DNA from: Massilia sp. H-1
Lineage (GTDB): Bacteria; Pseudomonadota; Gammaproteobacteria; Burkholderiales; Burkholderiaceae_D
Length of the DNA stretch: 64,000 nucleotides
Reading direction: 5' to 3'
NCBI GenBank assembly: GCA_024703915.1
Contig: CP087969.1
Location: 2,790,001 to 2,854,000 of the forward strand
Positions within the stretch are counted from its first letter, which is position 1. Each line of letters begins with the position of its first letter. A model generated the notes under the pieces. That model was not told the origin of the DNA. It saw nothing but the letters and a program-made list of their open reading frames with translations, and searched no databases. Both the position numbers and the translations under genes were made by a program. Below, one piece after another: positions 44,147-55,699 of this stretch.

Positions 44147-45395
44147 CTAGCGCTTCTTGTCGACCAGCCGGTAACTGCCACCCTGGTAGACGGCACCCGT
44201 TTCACTGCGGGTGAAGCGGAATTTCCCATTGCTGACATTGACCGACAGGCGGCCGGTCACGCCGTCCATCTGGAATGCGCTTGTTGGCTTAAGTGCAACT
44301 TCGCGCGACCCGGAATGCATCGATCCCCAGCGCGTACAGGCGGTCCAGGTCGTGCGAGGTGGCCTGGGCGGCCCGGCGCGGATAGACCATGACGGCCGGA
44401 TTGTCGGGCTGCACCTGCCACGGCATGTCCAGCAGGCGCACGCCGTCGAGCTCGGCCACGGCGCTGCCCGGCTCGGCGCCGGGATTGACCGAGGCCGTGC
44501 CATACACGGGCATGCCGCTGCCGAGGGCGCCGCGTACCTGGCGCAACTGGTCGGCGTCGAGCGCGGCGAAGACCAGGGCCGATGGGCTCCGTTTCGATCC
44601 GGGTCCGGACCTGGCTGATGCCCGATTCGTGCAGGTAGCCGCTCGATACCGGGACCTCGACCAGCTGCGACGTATTGCCCAGTTGCTGCCAGCGGGCCGC
44701 GAAGGCGGCGGCGATCCTGCGCTGCCAGGCATTGCTGCCCGATACGATCAGGGCGGCGGACTTGGGATGCTCGGCCGCCGCCCATTGCGCGACCTGGCGC
44801 GCTTCATCCTCGATCGACAGGCCGATCACCAGCATCTTGGGAGGCACCGGGTCGCCGCCGCTGGCCGGATGATTGAGCGCGATCGTCGGCTTGGAAACCG
44901 TGCCGCTGGTGGCGACCATGCTGACGGCCGGGCGCGCCAGCGGGCCGACGATCAGGTCGTTGGTCTTGAGTGCGGCCATGTAGGCGTCCAGCGACTCGTC
45001 CGCGCTGTCGCCCGTTTCCGATCAGATTGACCACGAAACCGGTGCGGTCGCGCTCGTAGGCGGCCATGAAACCTGCGCGCACCGCTTCGGCGGGCCCGGC
45101 CAGTCCCCCCGAGCGCAGCGGCAGCATCAGGCCGATCCGGATCTCGTTGCCCGCAGGCGGGCCGCATGGCGTGTCGGGACCGCCGACCGGCAAGGTTTGC
45201 ACGGAAGCGGGCGCGGCCAGCGGGGCCGGGGCTTAGCTGTACGGCCTGGTCGGCGCGGGGATGGGCTGCATCCGCACTTGTGTTTGGCTCGGCGGGCGCG
45301 CACAATCGGCCCGGTTCGCCGCAGGGCGTGCTGCAGGCGCTCAGGAAAGCCAGCGCCGCGCCTACCAGCAGGCCATTCCACATTTTTATTGGCAT
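44147..45395 (-). CDS. LppC/LpoA-like lipoprotein
   Basis: Lipoprotein signal with lipobox LSAC, then a periplasmic-binding-like fold: GNEIRIGLMLPLRSGGLAGPAEAVRAGFMAAYE, KTNDLIVGPLARPAVSMVA, ALNHPASGG, and the C-terminal YALGIDAFRVA...FQMDGVTGRLSVN that marks LpoA/LppC. About 410 residues, lacking the long N-terminal TPR part of E. coli LpoA. It likely activates a penicillin-binding protein (inference). Breaks near 45234 (lost GCCGGC), 45010, 44583 and 44300. It is divergent from rsmI, as in many genomes. Confidence 0.88.
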
Positions 45396-45406
45396 TTCAC
45401 CTCCAA

Positions 45407-46316
45407 ATGACAGAACAACAGTCCAGTCCGATCGCTCAGCTTCCCGTCATGGGCGAGGCGGCACAGCAGTCCTATCCTACCGCAACGCTGTACATTGTGG
45501 CCACTCCGATCGGGAACGTGACCGACATCAGCGTGCGCGCCCTGCACGTGCTGGGCATGGTCGACGCGGTCGCCTGCGAGGACACGCGCAATACCGGCAA
45601 CCTGCTGACCCGCTTCGGCCTGTCGCGCCCGATGATTGCCGCCCACCAGCACAACGAGCGCGAAGTTGCCGACAAGATCATCACCCGCCTGCTGGCGGGC
45701 GAACGCATCGCGCTCGTGTCCGATGCGGGCACGCCGGGCGTATCCGATCCGGGCGCGCGCATCGTCGACGCGGTGCGCGCGGCGGGCTTGCGCGTGGTGC
45801 CGGTGCCGGGCGCATCGGCGGCGGTAACGGCGATCTCGGCCAGCGGCCTGGTGAACGACCAGTTCTATTTCGTCGGTTTCTTGCTTAGGCCAAGGCCAAG
45901 CAGCGAAAGCGCCCTGCTGCAACTGCTGACGGTGGGCGCGACCATGGTGTTCTACGAAGCGCCGCACCGCATCCTCGATTGCGTCGATGCGCTGACGGCC
46001 GTGTTCCCGCCCGAGCGCCAGATCGTGTTCGCGCGAGCTGACCAAGCTGTTTGAAGAAATCCACCGTTGCCCCTTGTCGGAAGCACAAGCCTGGGTCAAG
46101 GCCGATCCGCATCGTGAAAAAGGGGAATTCGTTGTGCTGCTCGAAGGCGCGGCCAGCGGCGGCGACGCCGAGGAAGCCGAGGCCGAGCGCATTCTCAACA
46201 TCCTGCTGGCCGAGTGCTCGGTCAAGCAGGCGGCCAATCTGACCGCGCAAATCACGGGGCGCAAAAAAACGCCTTGTACGAGCGCGCTGCAGTTAAAAGG
46301 CGAGTCCGAAAAATAA
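45407..46316 (+). CDS. rsmI: 16S rRNA 2'-O-methyltransferase RsmI
   Basis: RsmI methylates C1402 of 16S rRNA with SAM. Signatures: TLYIVATPIGNVTDISVRAL, CEDTRNTGNLL, RIALVSDAGTPGVSDPGARIV, VPVPGASAAVTAISASGL, FYEAPHRI and the C-terminal helical domain. About 300 residues. Breaks near 45888 (lost GCCGGC), 46036 and 46268. It is divergent from the LpoA-like gene. Confidence 0.95.
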
Positions 46317-46368
46317 TTCGCGGCCTGCCCTTGACCGAAAGGGCCCCAGCCGTTATGATTCTGGTCCT

Positions 46369-46445
46369 CGGAGTGTGGCGCAGTCCGGTAGCGCACCTGG
46401 TTTGGGACCAGGGGGTCCAAGGTTCGAATCCTTGTACTCCGACCA
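46369..46445 (+). tRNA. tRNA-Pro (anticodon TGG)
   Basis: A 77-base cloverleaf: acceptor CGGAGTG/TACTCCG, D-arm GCGCAGTCCGGTAGCGC, anticodon stem CCTGG-TTTGGGA-CCAGG with anticodon TGG, T-arm GGTTCGAATCC, and encoded CCA end. Confidence 0.97.
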
Positions 46446-46455
46446 GTATTTCATG

Positions 46456-46490
46456 AAACCCGCAAGTCCTTTGGACCTGCGGGTTTTTTG
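46456..46490 (+). terminator. Intrinsic terminator after tRNA-Pro
   Basis: AACCCGCA and TGCGGGTT pair, with an inner GTCC/GGAC stem and TTT loop, followed by T-run. It lies 11 bases past the tRNA and, read the other way, just past the HMG-CoA lyase stop. Confidence 0.9.
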
Positions 46491-46493
46491 TTT

Positions 46494-47415
46494 TCAGCCT
46501 GCTTTTTTGGCCGCCAGCGCATTGCTTAAGCGCGGCTGGAACCCTTGCGGCCCAGCTGCTGGGCGATGAACTGGCCTAGACGTCGACCACGATGCCCAGG
46601 TCGATGCCCGTCTCGATCCCCAGCCCGTTCATCAGATACAGCACGTCTTCCGTGGCCACATTGCCGGTCGCGCCCTTGGCATAAGGACAACCACCCAGGC
46701 CCGATACCGAGGAATGGAAAATCGACACCCCCACTTCCAGGCTGGCGTAGATATTGGCCAGCGCCTGGCCGTAGGTATCGTGGAAGTGGCCGGAAATGCG
46801 GTCCAGGTGGAATTCATGCGGCGGCGCGCAGCATGACCGCCTGCGTCTTGCGCGCAGTGGACACGCCGATGGTGTCGGCGATATCGAGTTCATCGCAGCC
46901 CAGGTCGCGCATGCGGCCCACCACGTCGGCCACGGCGTCGAGCGGCACGTCGCCCTGGTAAGGGCAGCCGAAGGCGCAGCTGATCGAGCCGCGCAGGCGC
47001 AGGCCGTGCTCCTTGGCGGCCTTGGCCACGCTCTCGAAGCGCGCGATCGATTCGGCGATCGAGCAGTTGATGTTCTTTTGCGAGAACGCTTCCGAGGCCG
47101 AACCGAAGATCACCACCTCGCCCGCGCCGGCATGGGCCAGCGCCGCTTCGAAGCCCTGCATGTTCGGCGTGAGGGCCGAATACAGCGTGCCCGGACGGCG
47201 CGTGATGCCTAGCCATGACGTCGGCGCTGGTGGCCATCTGCGGCACCCACTTGGGCGACACGAACGACGCCGCCTCGATGTTCTGGAAGCCTGCGCTGGA
47301 GAGGCGGTCGACCAGTTCGATCTTGACCGCGGCGCTGACCGATTCTTTCTCGTTCTGCAGGCCGTCAGCGCGGACCGACTTCGACGATTTTGACTTTGTT
47401 TGGCAGCTTGTTCAT
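46494..47415 (-). CDS. liuE: Hydroxymethylglutaryl-CoA lyase
   Basis: Splits HMG-CoA to acetoacetate and acetyl-CoA, the last step of leucine breakdown. Signatures: [54 protein letters not shown] and the active-site Cys loop [21 protein letters not shown]. About 305 residues. Breaks near 46526, 46575 and 47210 are lost GCCGGC sites; 46822 and 47372 are others. The start overlaps the ghrA-like stop by four bases, so it ends the liu-bio operon. Confidence 0.94.
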
Positions 47416-48351
47416 TTAATATCCTCGGTTGCGCTCGACGACATCGGCAACGGCTTCGCCGCGTTCTGAATGCCTTCCAGTTTAGCGCTGATTTGTTCAA
47501 TGCTCTCGCGGCGCAGCGTCAGCGCCGAGATGTGCGGGGTGATCGTGATTTTCGGCTCGTCCCAGAACGGGTGCGGGGCCTAAGCAGCGGTTCGTTGCGG
47601 AACACGTCCAGCGTGGCGCCGGCTGATGTGGCCGGAGCGGATCAGCGTGAGCAGGTCCGGCTCGGCTACCAGGGCGCCGCGCGCCACGTTGATCAGGTAA
47701 GCGCCCTGGGGCAGCAGCGACAGGCGGCTGCGGTGGAGCACATTGGTGGTATCGGGCGTGAGCGGCAGCAGGCAGACCAGCACGCGCGTGCCGCGCAGGA
47801 AATCGTCGAGCTGTTCGGGCCCGGCGTAGCACTCCACGCCGTCGATCTGTTTGGCGCTGCGGCTCCAGCCGCGCAGCGGGAAGCCGAACGATGCGAGCGA
47901 CTCCAGCACGCGCTTGCCCAGCACGCCCGTGCCCATCACGCCGACCGTGAAATCGGCCTTGGCGTGCTGCGGCAGCGGCTTCCAGACGCCGCGCCTGGCC
48001 AGCTGTTCGTATTCGTCGAAACGGCGGAAGTAGCGCAGCACGGCGTGCGCGACGAATTCGGCCATCTGGATCGCCATGCTTAGGCGTCGCCCAGGCGGAT
48101 CACCGGGACCGGCGGCAGCGCTTCGCTGTACTTGAGGATGCCGTCGGCATGCCGCCGGTCAGGAAGATGGCTTTGACGTGCTGCAGTTCGGGCAGCAGGG
48201 CCACTGGGGGCGACCACAGGACTGCGTAGTCGCAGGGGGCGATGCTTGCCCCTTCGTGCCAGACCACGATCTCGGCTTCCGGCAGAACCTGAGCAAAATC
48301 GGCTACCCAGGGATCGGTTATTCCATCGGCGCGGTGCAAAAGTATGCGCAT
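47412..48351 (-). CDS. ghrA: Glyoxylate/hydroxypyruvate reductase A-like dehydrogenase
   Basis: D-isomer 2-hydroxyacid dehydrogenase of about 312 residues: N-terminal MRILLHRADGI, the NAD(P) loop VGVMGTGVLGKRVLESL, catalytic Arg in INVARGALV, Glu in FRNEPL and His in TPHISALT. Matches the short GhrA type. Breaks near 47580 and 48078 (lost GCCGGC), 47622 and 48145. Its place between liuD and HMG-CoA lyase is unusual; it may be transcriptional coincidence. Confidence 0.9.
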
Positions 48352-48383
48352 GTTGTCTCCACTATTTCGATGGCTTGGAAACG

Positions 48384-48433
48384 TCGCCGTCGCGCAGGTC
48401 CGGTCGCATGCGACCGCACCTGCGCGACGGCGA
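48384..48433. repeat. 50-bp near-perfect palindrome between liuD and ghrA
   Basis: Arms of 25 bases, TCGCCGTCGCGCAGGT then a mismatch then CGGTCGCA, meet with no spacer at TGCG. One C-C mismatch in 25 pairs. It fills most of the 94-base gap and would form a strong RNA hairpin between the two genes or a cruciform in DNA. No T-run follows. Confidence 0.88.
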
Positions 48434-48445
48434 TGTGGTGGTAAC

Positions 48446-50472
48446 TCAGGCCGTCTTGAACGCCAGCAGCGGCGCGCCGTCTGCTACCTGATCGCCAACC
48501 TGGTACAGAATCTCCTCCACCAGTCCGTCGCTTGGCGCGGCGATGGTATGTTCCATCTTCATCGCTTCCATGATCACGAGCGGATCGCCCTTCTTCACTT
48601 CCTGTCCTTTGGTGGCCAGCACCGCGACCACTTTGCCCGGCATTGGCGCGGTCAGTCGTCCGCCTAAGCAGCTTCCGTCTCATCGGCATGCGCCATCGGG
48701 TCGTTGAAGGTCAGCGCAAAATGGCGCCCGCCGGTGAATACGTGGAACACGTCGCCATCGCGGCGCACGGTGCCATGCATCGAGGTCGCGCCCAGCTTGA
48801 TCGACAGGTCCGCACCATCGCGCGCCGTGACCGACAGGTCGACATCGATGCCGCCCACCGACAGACCCCAGCCGTGCGGGTGATAGGTCATGCCGACCGA
48901 GTAGGTCTTGTGTTCGTCGGCGAAACCGAGCTGGCGCTGGTAGGCGCTGTTCAGGCGCCAGCCAAGTGCGTTGCCCCATGGGTCGGCCGGATTGGCGGAG
49001 GCCGACGCCGACGCGCCCTTCTCCGCCTCGGCCAGCGCCACGGCGGCCAGCGCCAGCGCGCCCACCGGTGCCGATTTCGGCAGCGGGAACAGCTCGTCGC
49101 TGTTACGCTCGATCAGGCCGGTGTCGAGGTCCGCGCTGGAGAAGGCGCTGCCTTCGACCAGGCGCTTGAGGAAGGCGATATTGCTGGCCAGGCCGACCAG
49201 CTGGAATTCGGCCAGCGCCTGCGACATGCGTGCCAGCGCCTGATTGCAGGTCCGCGCCCCAGACGATCAGCTTGGCGATCATCGGGTCGTAGAACGGCGA
49301 GATGGCGTCGCCCTGGCGTACGCCGGAATCGATGCGCACCGCTGCCGACGCGCCCGGGCGTGCCGCCCAGTTCAAAATTGACGGCCTGCGGCGTATCCAT
49401 GTGGCGCAGCGTGCCGATCGACGGCAAGAAGCCCTTCTCCGGATTCTCCGCGTACACGCGCTTCGATCGCGTGACCGTTGATCGCCAGTTCCGCCTGCGC
49501 TTTCGGCAGCTTCTGGTAAGCGGCCACGCGCAGCTGCCACTCCACCAGGTCGGTCCCGGTGATCATTTCGGTGACCGGATGCTCAACCTGCAGGCGCGTG
49601 TTCATCTCCATGAAGTAGAACGAACCGTCCTGGTTGGCGATGAATTCGACCGTGCCCGCACCCACGTAGCCGACCGCACGCGCGGCCGCCACGGCCGCTT
49701 CGCCCATCGCGGCGCGGCGCTCGGCCGTCATGCCCGGCGCCGAGCGCTTCTTCCAGCACCTTCTGGTGGCGGCGCTGCACGGAGCAGTCGCGCTCGTGCA
49801 GGTAGACGCAGTTGCCGAGCGTGTCGGCGAACACCTGGATCTCGATGTGGCGCGGACGCTGCAGGTATTTTTCGGCCAGGACCTTGTCGTCGCCGAAGGA
49901 GCTGATCGCTTCGCGCTTGCACGAGGCCAGCGCCGCCTTGAAGTCTTCCGAACGTTCGATCACGCGCATGCCCTTGCCGCCGCCATGCCTACTGACGCTT
50001 TCAGCAGCACCGGATAACCGATACGGTCGCCCTGCTGCTGCAGGAAGTCCGGATCCTGGTTGTCGCCGTGGTAGCCCGGCACCAGCGGCACGTTGGCCTC
50101 TTCCATCAGCGACTTGGCGGCCGACTTGGAACCCATCGCGCGCATGGCGGACGCCGGCGGACCAATGAAGACCAGGCCCGCTTCGACGCAGGCGTCGGCA
50201 AAATCGGCGTTCTCGGACAGGAAGCCGTAGCCCGGATGGACCGCCTGGGCGCCGGTCGCGAGCGCGACGGCGATGATCTTGTCGCCGCACAGATAGCTTT
50301 CCTTGGCTGCCGCCGGACCGATCAGGACCGCTTCATCGCACACCGCCACATGTTTTGAATTCGCGTCCGCCTCCGAATACACGGCGACGGTCTTGATGCC
50401 CATGCGGCGCGCGGTGGCGGCGACACGGCAGGCGATTTCGCCACGGTTGGCGATGAGGATTTTAGTGAACAT
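48446..50472 (-). CDS. liuD: Methylcrotonyl-CoA carboxylase biotin-containing subunit
   Basis: Carries biotin carboxylase and biotin carrier domains; with LiuB it carboxylates 3-methylcrotonyl-CoA in leucine breakdown. Signatures: [29 protein letters not shown], the ATP-grasp loop [13 protein letters not shown] (partly lost at 49985), [29 protein letters not shown], and the biotin site EAMKMEH. About 670 residues. Breaks near 48665 and 49985 are lost GCCGGC sites; others near 49243, 49365, 49457 and 49737. The related acyl-CoA carboxylases are an alternative, but the liu neighbours decide. Confidence 0.94.
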
Positions 50473-50495
50473 GGATCGGTTCCGTTGATTTGTTT

Positions 50496-51544
50496 TTATG
50501 TGTGTCGAATCAGCCGCCGCACGCCGCTTTTGGCGCCGAGTCGAGCGTGGCAGCGCGTTACCAGGCCCAGTTTGGCCAGCAGTGCGCGGTCGTCTTCGGC
50601 TTCCGGGTTCTCGGTGGTGAGCAGCTTGTCGCCGTAGAAGATCGAGTTGGCGCCTAAGCCAGGAAGCACATCGCCTGCACTGCTTCGCCCATCTGGCGGC
50701 GGTAAGCCGACAGACGCACGCGCTTGTGGCATCGTGATGCGGGCCACGGCGATGGTGCGCACGAATTCGAACGGGTCGAGCGGGTCCAGGCCGTGCAGCG
50801 GCGTGCCTTCGACCTGCACCAGGTGATTGACCGGCACCGATTCAGGATACGGATTCAGATTGGCCAGCTGGGCGATCAGGCCGACGCGCTGCAGGCGCGA
50901 TTCGCCCATGCCGACGATGCCGCCGCAGCAGACCTTCAGGCCGTGCGCTGCGCACGCGGCCCAGGGTGTCCAGGCGGTCCTGGTATTCGCGGGTCGAGAT
51001 CACGTTGTTGTAGAACTCGGGCGCGGTGTCCAGATTGTGGTTGTAGAAGTCCAGGCCCGCGTTCTTGAGGCGGTCGGCCTGGCCTTCTTCCAGCATACCG
51101 AGGGTGGCGCAGGTTTCCATGCCCAGCGCTTTGACTTCGCGCACCATCTCTTCGACCTTTTCCATGTCGCGCTCTTTCGGGCTGCGCCAGGCGGCGCCCA
51201 TGCAGAAGCGGGTCGCGCCGTTGGCCTTGGCCTGCTTGGCCGCGTCGATCACGGTGTCGATGTCGAGGATCTTCTTGGCTTCGACGCCGGTGTCGTAACG
51301 TGCCGCCTGCGGGCAGTAGCTGCAGTCTTCTTCGCAGCCGCCGGTCTTGATCGACAACAGCGTCGCCAGTTCCACGTCGCTTACCGGGAAGTTCGCGCGG
51401 TGCACGGTCTGGGCCTTGAACATCAGGTCGTTGAACGGCAGCTCGAACAGCGCCAGCACATCGGCCAGCGGCCAGGTAGCCGCTTCCAGGCAGCTTGATG
51501 GCAGGGGCGGCCGGGTGGAAAGAGACAGCGGTGGTTTGGGACAT
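50496..51544 (-). CDS. bioB: Biotin synthase BioB
   Basis: Radical-SAM enzyme for the last step of biotin synthesis. Radical-SAM Cys motif [16 protein letters not shown], then [39 protein letters not shown] and the C-terminal [17 protein letters not shown]. About 345 residues. Breaks near 50656 (lost GCCGGC), 50735, 50945 and 51490. Located between bioD and liuD. Confidence 0.95.
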
Positions 51545-51562
51545 GGTGATTCCTTCTCTGGG

Positions 51563-52363
51563 TCAGTCGCGCGTGGACGGCCAGCCTGGCAGCCCCGCGA
51601 GATCAATAAATTGAGCGGCTTCTTTGGCCGTTGCTTGTTCAAGGTACGGAATGCGGCCCAGCAGCGGGGCCGGGATGCGTTGTTCGAGTGCCGCCACGTT
51701 CTCGTCGGCGAATTGCATGTCGGGATCGATCTCGTTGACCACCCAGCTAAGCCAGCACCAGGTCGCGCTTGATGATCGCTTCCATCGTCAGCAGGGCGTG
51801 GCTGATGCAGCCCAGGCGCAGGCCCACCACCAGGATCACCGGCAGATTGAGCTGCTCGGCCAGCTGGGCGCTGTCGAAGTCGTCCGAGAACGGCACCCGG
51901 AAGCCGCCCACGCCTTCGACCACGACCGCGTCGGAGGCGGCCAGGACTTCGGCATAGGCAGCGATGATGGGCACCGCTTCGATGGTCACGCCCTGGCGCG
52001 CGGCGGCGATGTGCGGCGCGCACGCGTCGCGCAGCATGTAGGGGGTGGTGATATTGCCGGGCAGGTGGACATTGCTGGCGGCGATCAGCTGGTCGGCGTC
52101 GTCGTTGCGCAGTTCGCCGTCGCGCATGACGGCGCCGGCGGGCCACCGGCTTCATGCCGCAGGCGCGCACGCCCCGCCTCGACCAGCGTGTGCAGGATGG
52201 CCGACGACACCAGCGTCTTGCCGATCTCGGTGTCGGTGCCGGTCACGAAGCAGGAAAAGCGCATCGGCAAGCCTTCGGCGGACAGGGCCGACTGCGCTTC
52301 GGCGACCGGCGTGGCTGCGGGAGCGGCAGTGGCGAGCGGATCGACCGGGTCGTTCAGACTCAT
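51563..52363 (-). CDS. bioD: Dethiobiotin synthetase BioD
   Basis: Closes the ureido ring of dethiobiotin with ATP and CO2. P-loop [19 protein letters not shown], then [24 protein letters not shown] and [20 protein letters not shown]. About 265 residues with a short Ala-rich N-terminal extension. Breaks near 51745 (lost GCCGGC) and 52138. Start overlaps the bioF stop (ATGA). Confidence 0.94.
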
Positions 52364-53554
52364 CGCAATTCCTCCAGTTCGTTGATCGCGGCAGCGAGCT
52401 GCGCGACTTCCTCGTGCGTGTGCGCGGCCGACAGCGTAACGCGCAAACGCGCGGTCCCGGCCGGAACCGTGGGCGGGCGGATGGCCTAAGCACCCACAGG
52501 CCCATGCCATACAGGCTAGGCAGCAGCACACGCAGCGCTTCCTCGTTGCTGCCGATGATGATCGGCTGGATCGCCGTGGTCGATGCGACGCGCTGCCAGC
52601 GCTTCAACTTCAATTCACCGTCCAGCTGGGCGATCAGCGACTGCAGATGCGCGCGGCGCGATGCGCCCTCGTCGCCGCTGATGATGTCGATGCTGGCCAG
52701 CAGGGCGTGCGCCAGCAGCCGGCGGCGGCGGTGGTGTAGATGTAAGGACGGCCGCGCTGGATCATGGTCTCGATCACGCTCGTATGGGCCGCGACAAAGG
52801 CACCGCCCACGCTCAAGCAGCCTTGCCCAGGGTGCCCATGTAGACCAGGTTGGGCGACTTCCAGATTGAAATGCTCGAGGGCGCCGCGGCCGTGTGCGCC
52901 CAGCACGCCAAAGCCGTGCGCATCGTCGATCACCAGCCAGGCGCCGTGGCTTTCGCACAGCGCCAGCAGCTCGGGCAGCGGCGCCAGGTCGCCGTCCATG
53001 CTGAACACACTGTCGGTGACCACCAGCTTGGTGGTGGCGTTGCTGTTCGCGAGCAGCGCGGCCAGCGCTTTCAGATCCGCGTGCGGATACACCTTGACGC
53101 TGGCGCGCGCCAGGCGGGCTCCGTCGATCAGCGATGCGTGATTGAGCGACTCCGAGAAAATCTCGGCGTCACCGTCGGCGCCCAGCGTGGTCAGAATCGC
53201 CAGGTTGGCCATGTAGCCGGTGCAGAACGACAGCGCGCGGCGCGACCAGGTGCTCGCCCACGAATTCGGCGAGCCGGTCTTCCAGCAACTGGTGGGCCTG
53301 GGTGTGGCCGCTGATCAGGTGCGAGGCGCCGCTGCTTGGCTGCCGTACAGATCCGCGCCTTCGCGCAGCGCCGCCACCACGCGCGGGTGCGCGGCCAGGC
53401 CCAGATAGTCATTGCTGCAGAAAGCGAGCATGGGGCGGCCGCCCACCACCACGCGCGGTGCGCACGGGGTTTCCACCACGCGCCGGTGGCGGGTCAGGCT
53501 TTGTTCGTCCAGTTCGGCCAGCTTGCGGTCGAGAGCAGCGATCATGTCCATCAT
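52360..53554 (-). CDS. bioF: 8-amino-7-oxononanoate synthase BioF
   Basis: PLP enzyme joining pimeloyl-ACP and alanine. Signatures: [63 protein letters not shown] and the PLP-lysine region MGTLGKA. About 395 residues. Breaks near 52487, 52733, 52817 and 53336 fall at GCCGGC or GC-rich GCCGGC-like sites; 52855 and 53240 are others. Overlaps bioA's stop and bioD's start by four bases each. Confidence 0.94.
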
Positions 53555-54885
53555 GCGCCCCCGATCACCGATTCGAACACCAGGCGGGTGCGTTCGGCCA
53601 GGCCCGCCATCTCGTCGTCCGACAGAATATACGGCGGCATCAGGTAGACCGTGCGGCCAATCGGACGCATGAGCAGTTCGTTTTCCAGCGCGGCGCTGAA
53701 GAAGCGGCGCGAGAAGGTCGATGCGCGGGCGGCGTCCGGCTCCACCGCGTCGAAGGCCCAGATCATGCCTAGGCCTGGCGGAAGTGGCGCACCCGCTCAT
53801 GCTGCGCCAGCGGCGCCATGGCGGCGGTCAGGCTGGCTGCGCGCTGCTTGTTGTTGGCCAGGACGTTGTCGTCCTTGAAGATCTGCAGCGTCGCCAGCGC
53901 GGCGCGGCAAGCCAGCGGATTGCCGGTGTACGAATGCGAATGCAGGAAGCCGCGCGTGACGTCGGTGCTGTAGAAGGCCTGGTACACCTCGTCGCGCGTG
54001 AGTACCAGCGACAGCGGCAGATAGCCGCCGCTGATGCCCTTGGACAGGCACAGGAAGTCGGGCCAGATGCTTAGGCCTGCTCGCAGGCGAAGAAGGTGCC
54101 GGTACGGCCGCAGCCGACCGCGATTTCGTCGAGGATCAGGTGCACGTCGTGGCGGTCGCACAGCTCGCGCACCAGCGTCAGGTACAGCGGGTCGTGCATC
54201 GCCATGCCGGTCGCGCACTGCACCAGCGGTTCGATGATGATGGCGGCGATCTTGTCGGCCCGCTCCAGGAACAGGTTCTCGACATCTTTCGCCGCGCGGC
54301 GCGCCACGTCCTGCGCGCTCTCGCCTTCCTGCGCGTCGCGCGTCCGGCGACATGACGGTGCGCGCGGGGCGCAGCAGCGGGCCGTAGGCATCCTTGAACA
54401 GGGCGACATCGGTCACGGCCAGCGCGCCGATGGTCTCGCCGTGGTAGCTGCCCTTGAGGCAGACGAATTCCTGCTTGGCCGGGCGGCCGCCGTTGCGCCA
54501 CGCGTGGAAGCTCATCTTGAGCGCAATTTCCACCGCCGATGCGCCGTCCGAGGCGTAGAACGCGTGGCCCAGCGTGCGGCCTGTCATGTCGGACAATTGT
54601 TCTGACAGGCGGATCACCGGTTCATGCGTGAAGCCTAGCCAGCATGGCGTGTTCGAGCCGGTCCAGCTGGTCCTTGAGCGCCGCGTTGATGCGCGGGTTG
54701 GCATGGCCGAACAGGTTGACCCACCAGGAGCTGATCGCGTCCAGATAGCGTTTGCCCTCATGGTCGTACAGCCACGCACCGCGCCCGTGGCTGACCGGAA
54801 TCAGCGGCACGGTTTCGTGGTGCTGCATCTGCGTGCATGGATGCCATACACTGCGCAGGCTGCGGTTGACCCAGTCTTGTGGCAT
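53551..54885 (-). CDS. bioA: Adenosylmethionine-8-amino-7-oxononanoate aminotransferase BioA
   Basis: PLP aminotransferase using SAM as amino donor. Signatures: [89 protein letters not shown], the PLP lysine in [19 protein letters not shown] and [17 protein letters not shown]. About 450 residues. Breaks near 53766, 54070 and 54636 are lost GCCGGC sites; another near 54348. First of four biotin genes, 11 bases after liuC. Confidence 0.95.
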
Positions 54886-54896
54886 GTCCGCCTTCC

Positions 54897-55690
54897 TCAG
54901 TTGAGCCAGGACGGCTTGCGTTTTTCGAGGAACGAGGCCACGCCTTCGCGCCCCTCGGCCGACGAACGGATATCGGCGATGCGCTCGGCCGTGTCGACCA
55001 CGAGCGCGCTGTCGACCGTCTTGCCGGTCACGTCGCGCACCAGCACCTTGGCCCGCTGCACCGCGTTCGGGCTGCTGGTGACCAGCGCCTTGACGATGCC
55101 GGCCACGTGCGCGTCGAGTGCCTCGGCCGCCACCACGTCGTGCACGAAGCCGATGCGGTGCGCTTCCTGGGCGCTGAATTTTTCAGCCGTCAGGAAGTAG
55201 CGGCGCGCCGCGTTCTCGCCCATCGACTTGATCACGTAGGGCGAAATGGTGGCCGGGATCAGACCCAGTTTGACTTCGGACAGGCAGAACGACACGCCGC
55301 TGGAGGCGACCGCGATATCGCAGGCCGCGACCAGGCCCATCCCATGCCGGCGTAGCAATCGCCCTGCACCTTGGCCACCACCGGTTTCGGGCACAGGTAG
55401 ATCGTGCGCAGCATGTCGGCCAGCTTTTCGGCATCTTCGACATTCTCGGCGTACGAATAGCTTAGGCCATTTTCTTCATCCAATTCAGGTCCGCGCCAAG
55501 CAGCAGAAGGCCGGGCCGTTCATGCGGCCAGCACGATCGCGCGTACATCGGCGTTCTCGCCCAGGTCCTTGAATGCCAGCGCCAGTTCGGCGATCGTGAA
55601 TTCGTTGAACGCGTTACGCACGTCCGGGCGGTTGAGCGTCACCGTGGCGACGCGCGCCGCGATCTCGACGGTCAGGGTTTCGAAATTCAT
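54897..55690 (-). CDS. liuC: Methylglutaconyl-CoA hydratase (enoyl-CoA hydratase family)
   Basis: Crotonase fold: VATVTLNRPDVRNAFNE, PAFCAGADLNWMKKM (oxyanion loop, repaired), VVAKVQGDCYAGGMGLVAACDIAVA and FCLSEVKLGLIPATISPYV. The LNWMKKMAGYS text is typical of 3-methylglutaconyl-CoA hydratases. About 262 residues. At 55460 a GCCGGC is replaced with three extra bases without frame loss; breaks near 55500, 55525 and 55348. Sits between liuB and bioA. Confidence 0.93.
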
Positions 55691-55699
55691 TGGTGCTCC

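Noticed and set aside
44285..44300. TTAAG in the lpoA-like gene as a lost GCCGGC
   Set aside because: It can be read as Leu-Lys in an acceptable frame (VALKPTSAF); the nearby frame break has another cause.
48643..49905. Long plus-strand open frame of about 420 codons opposite liuD
   Set aside because: It mirrors the biotin carboxylase gene on the other strand and has no recognisable domain.
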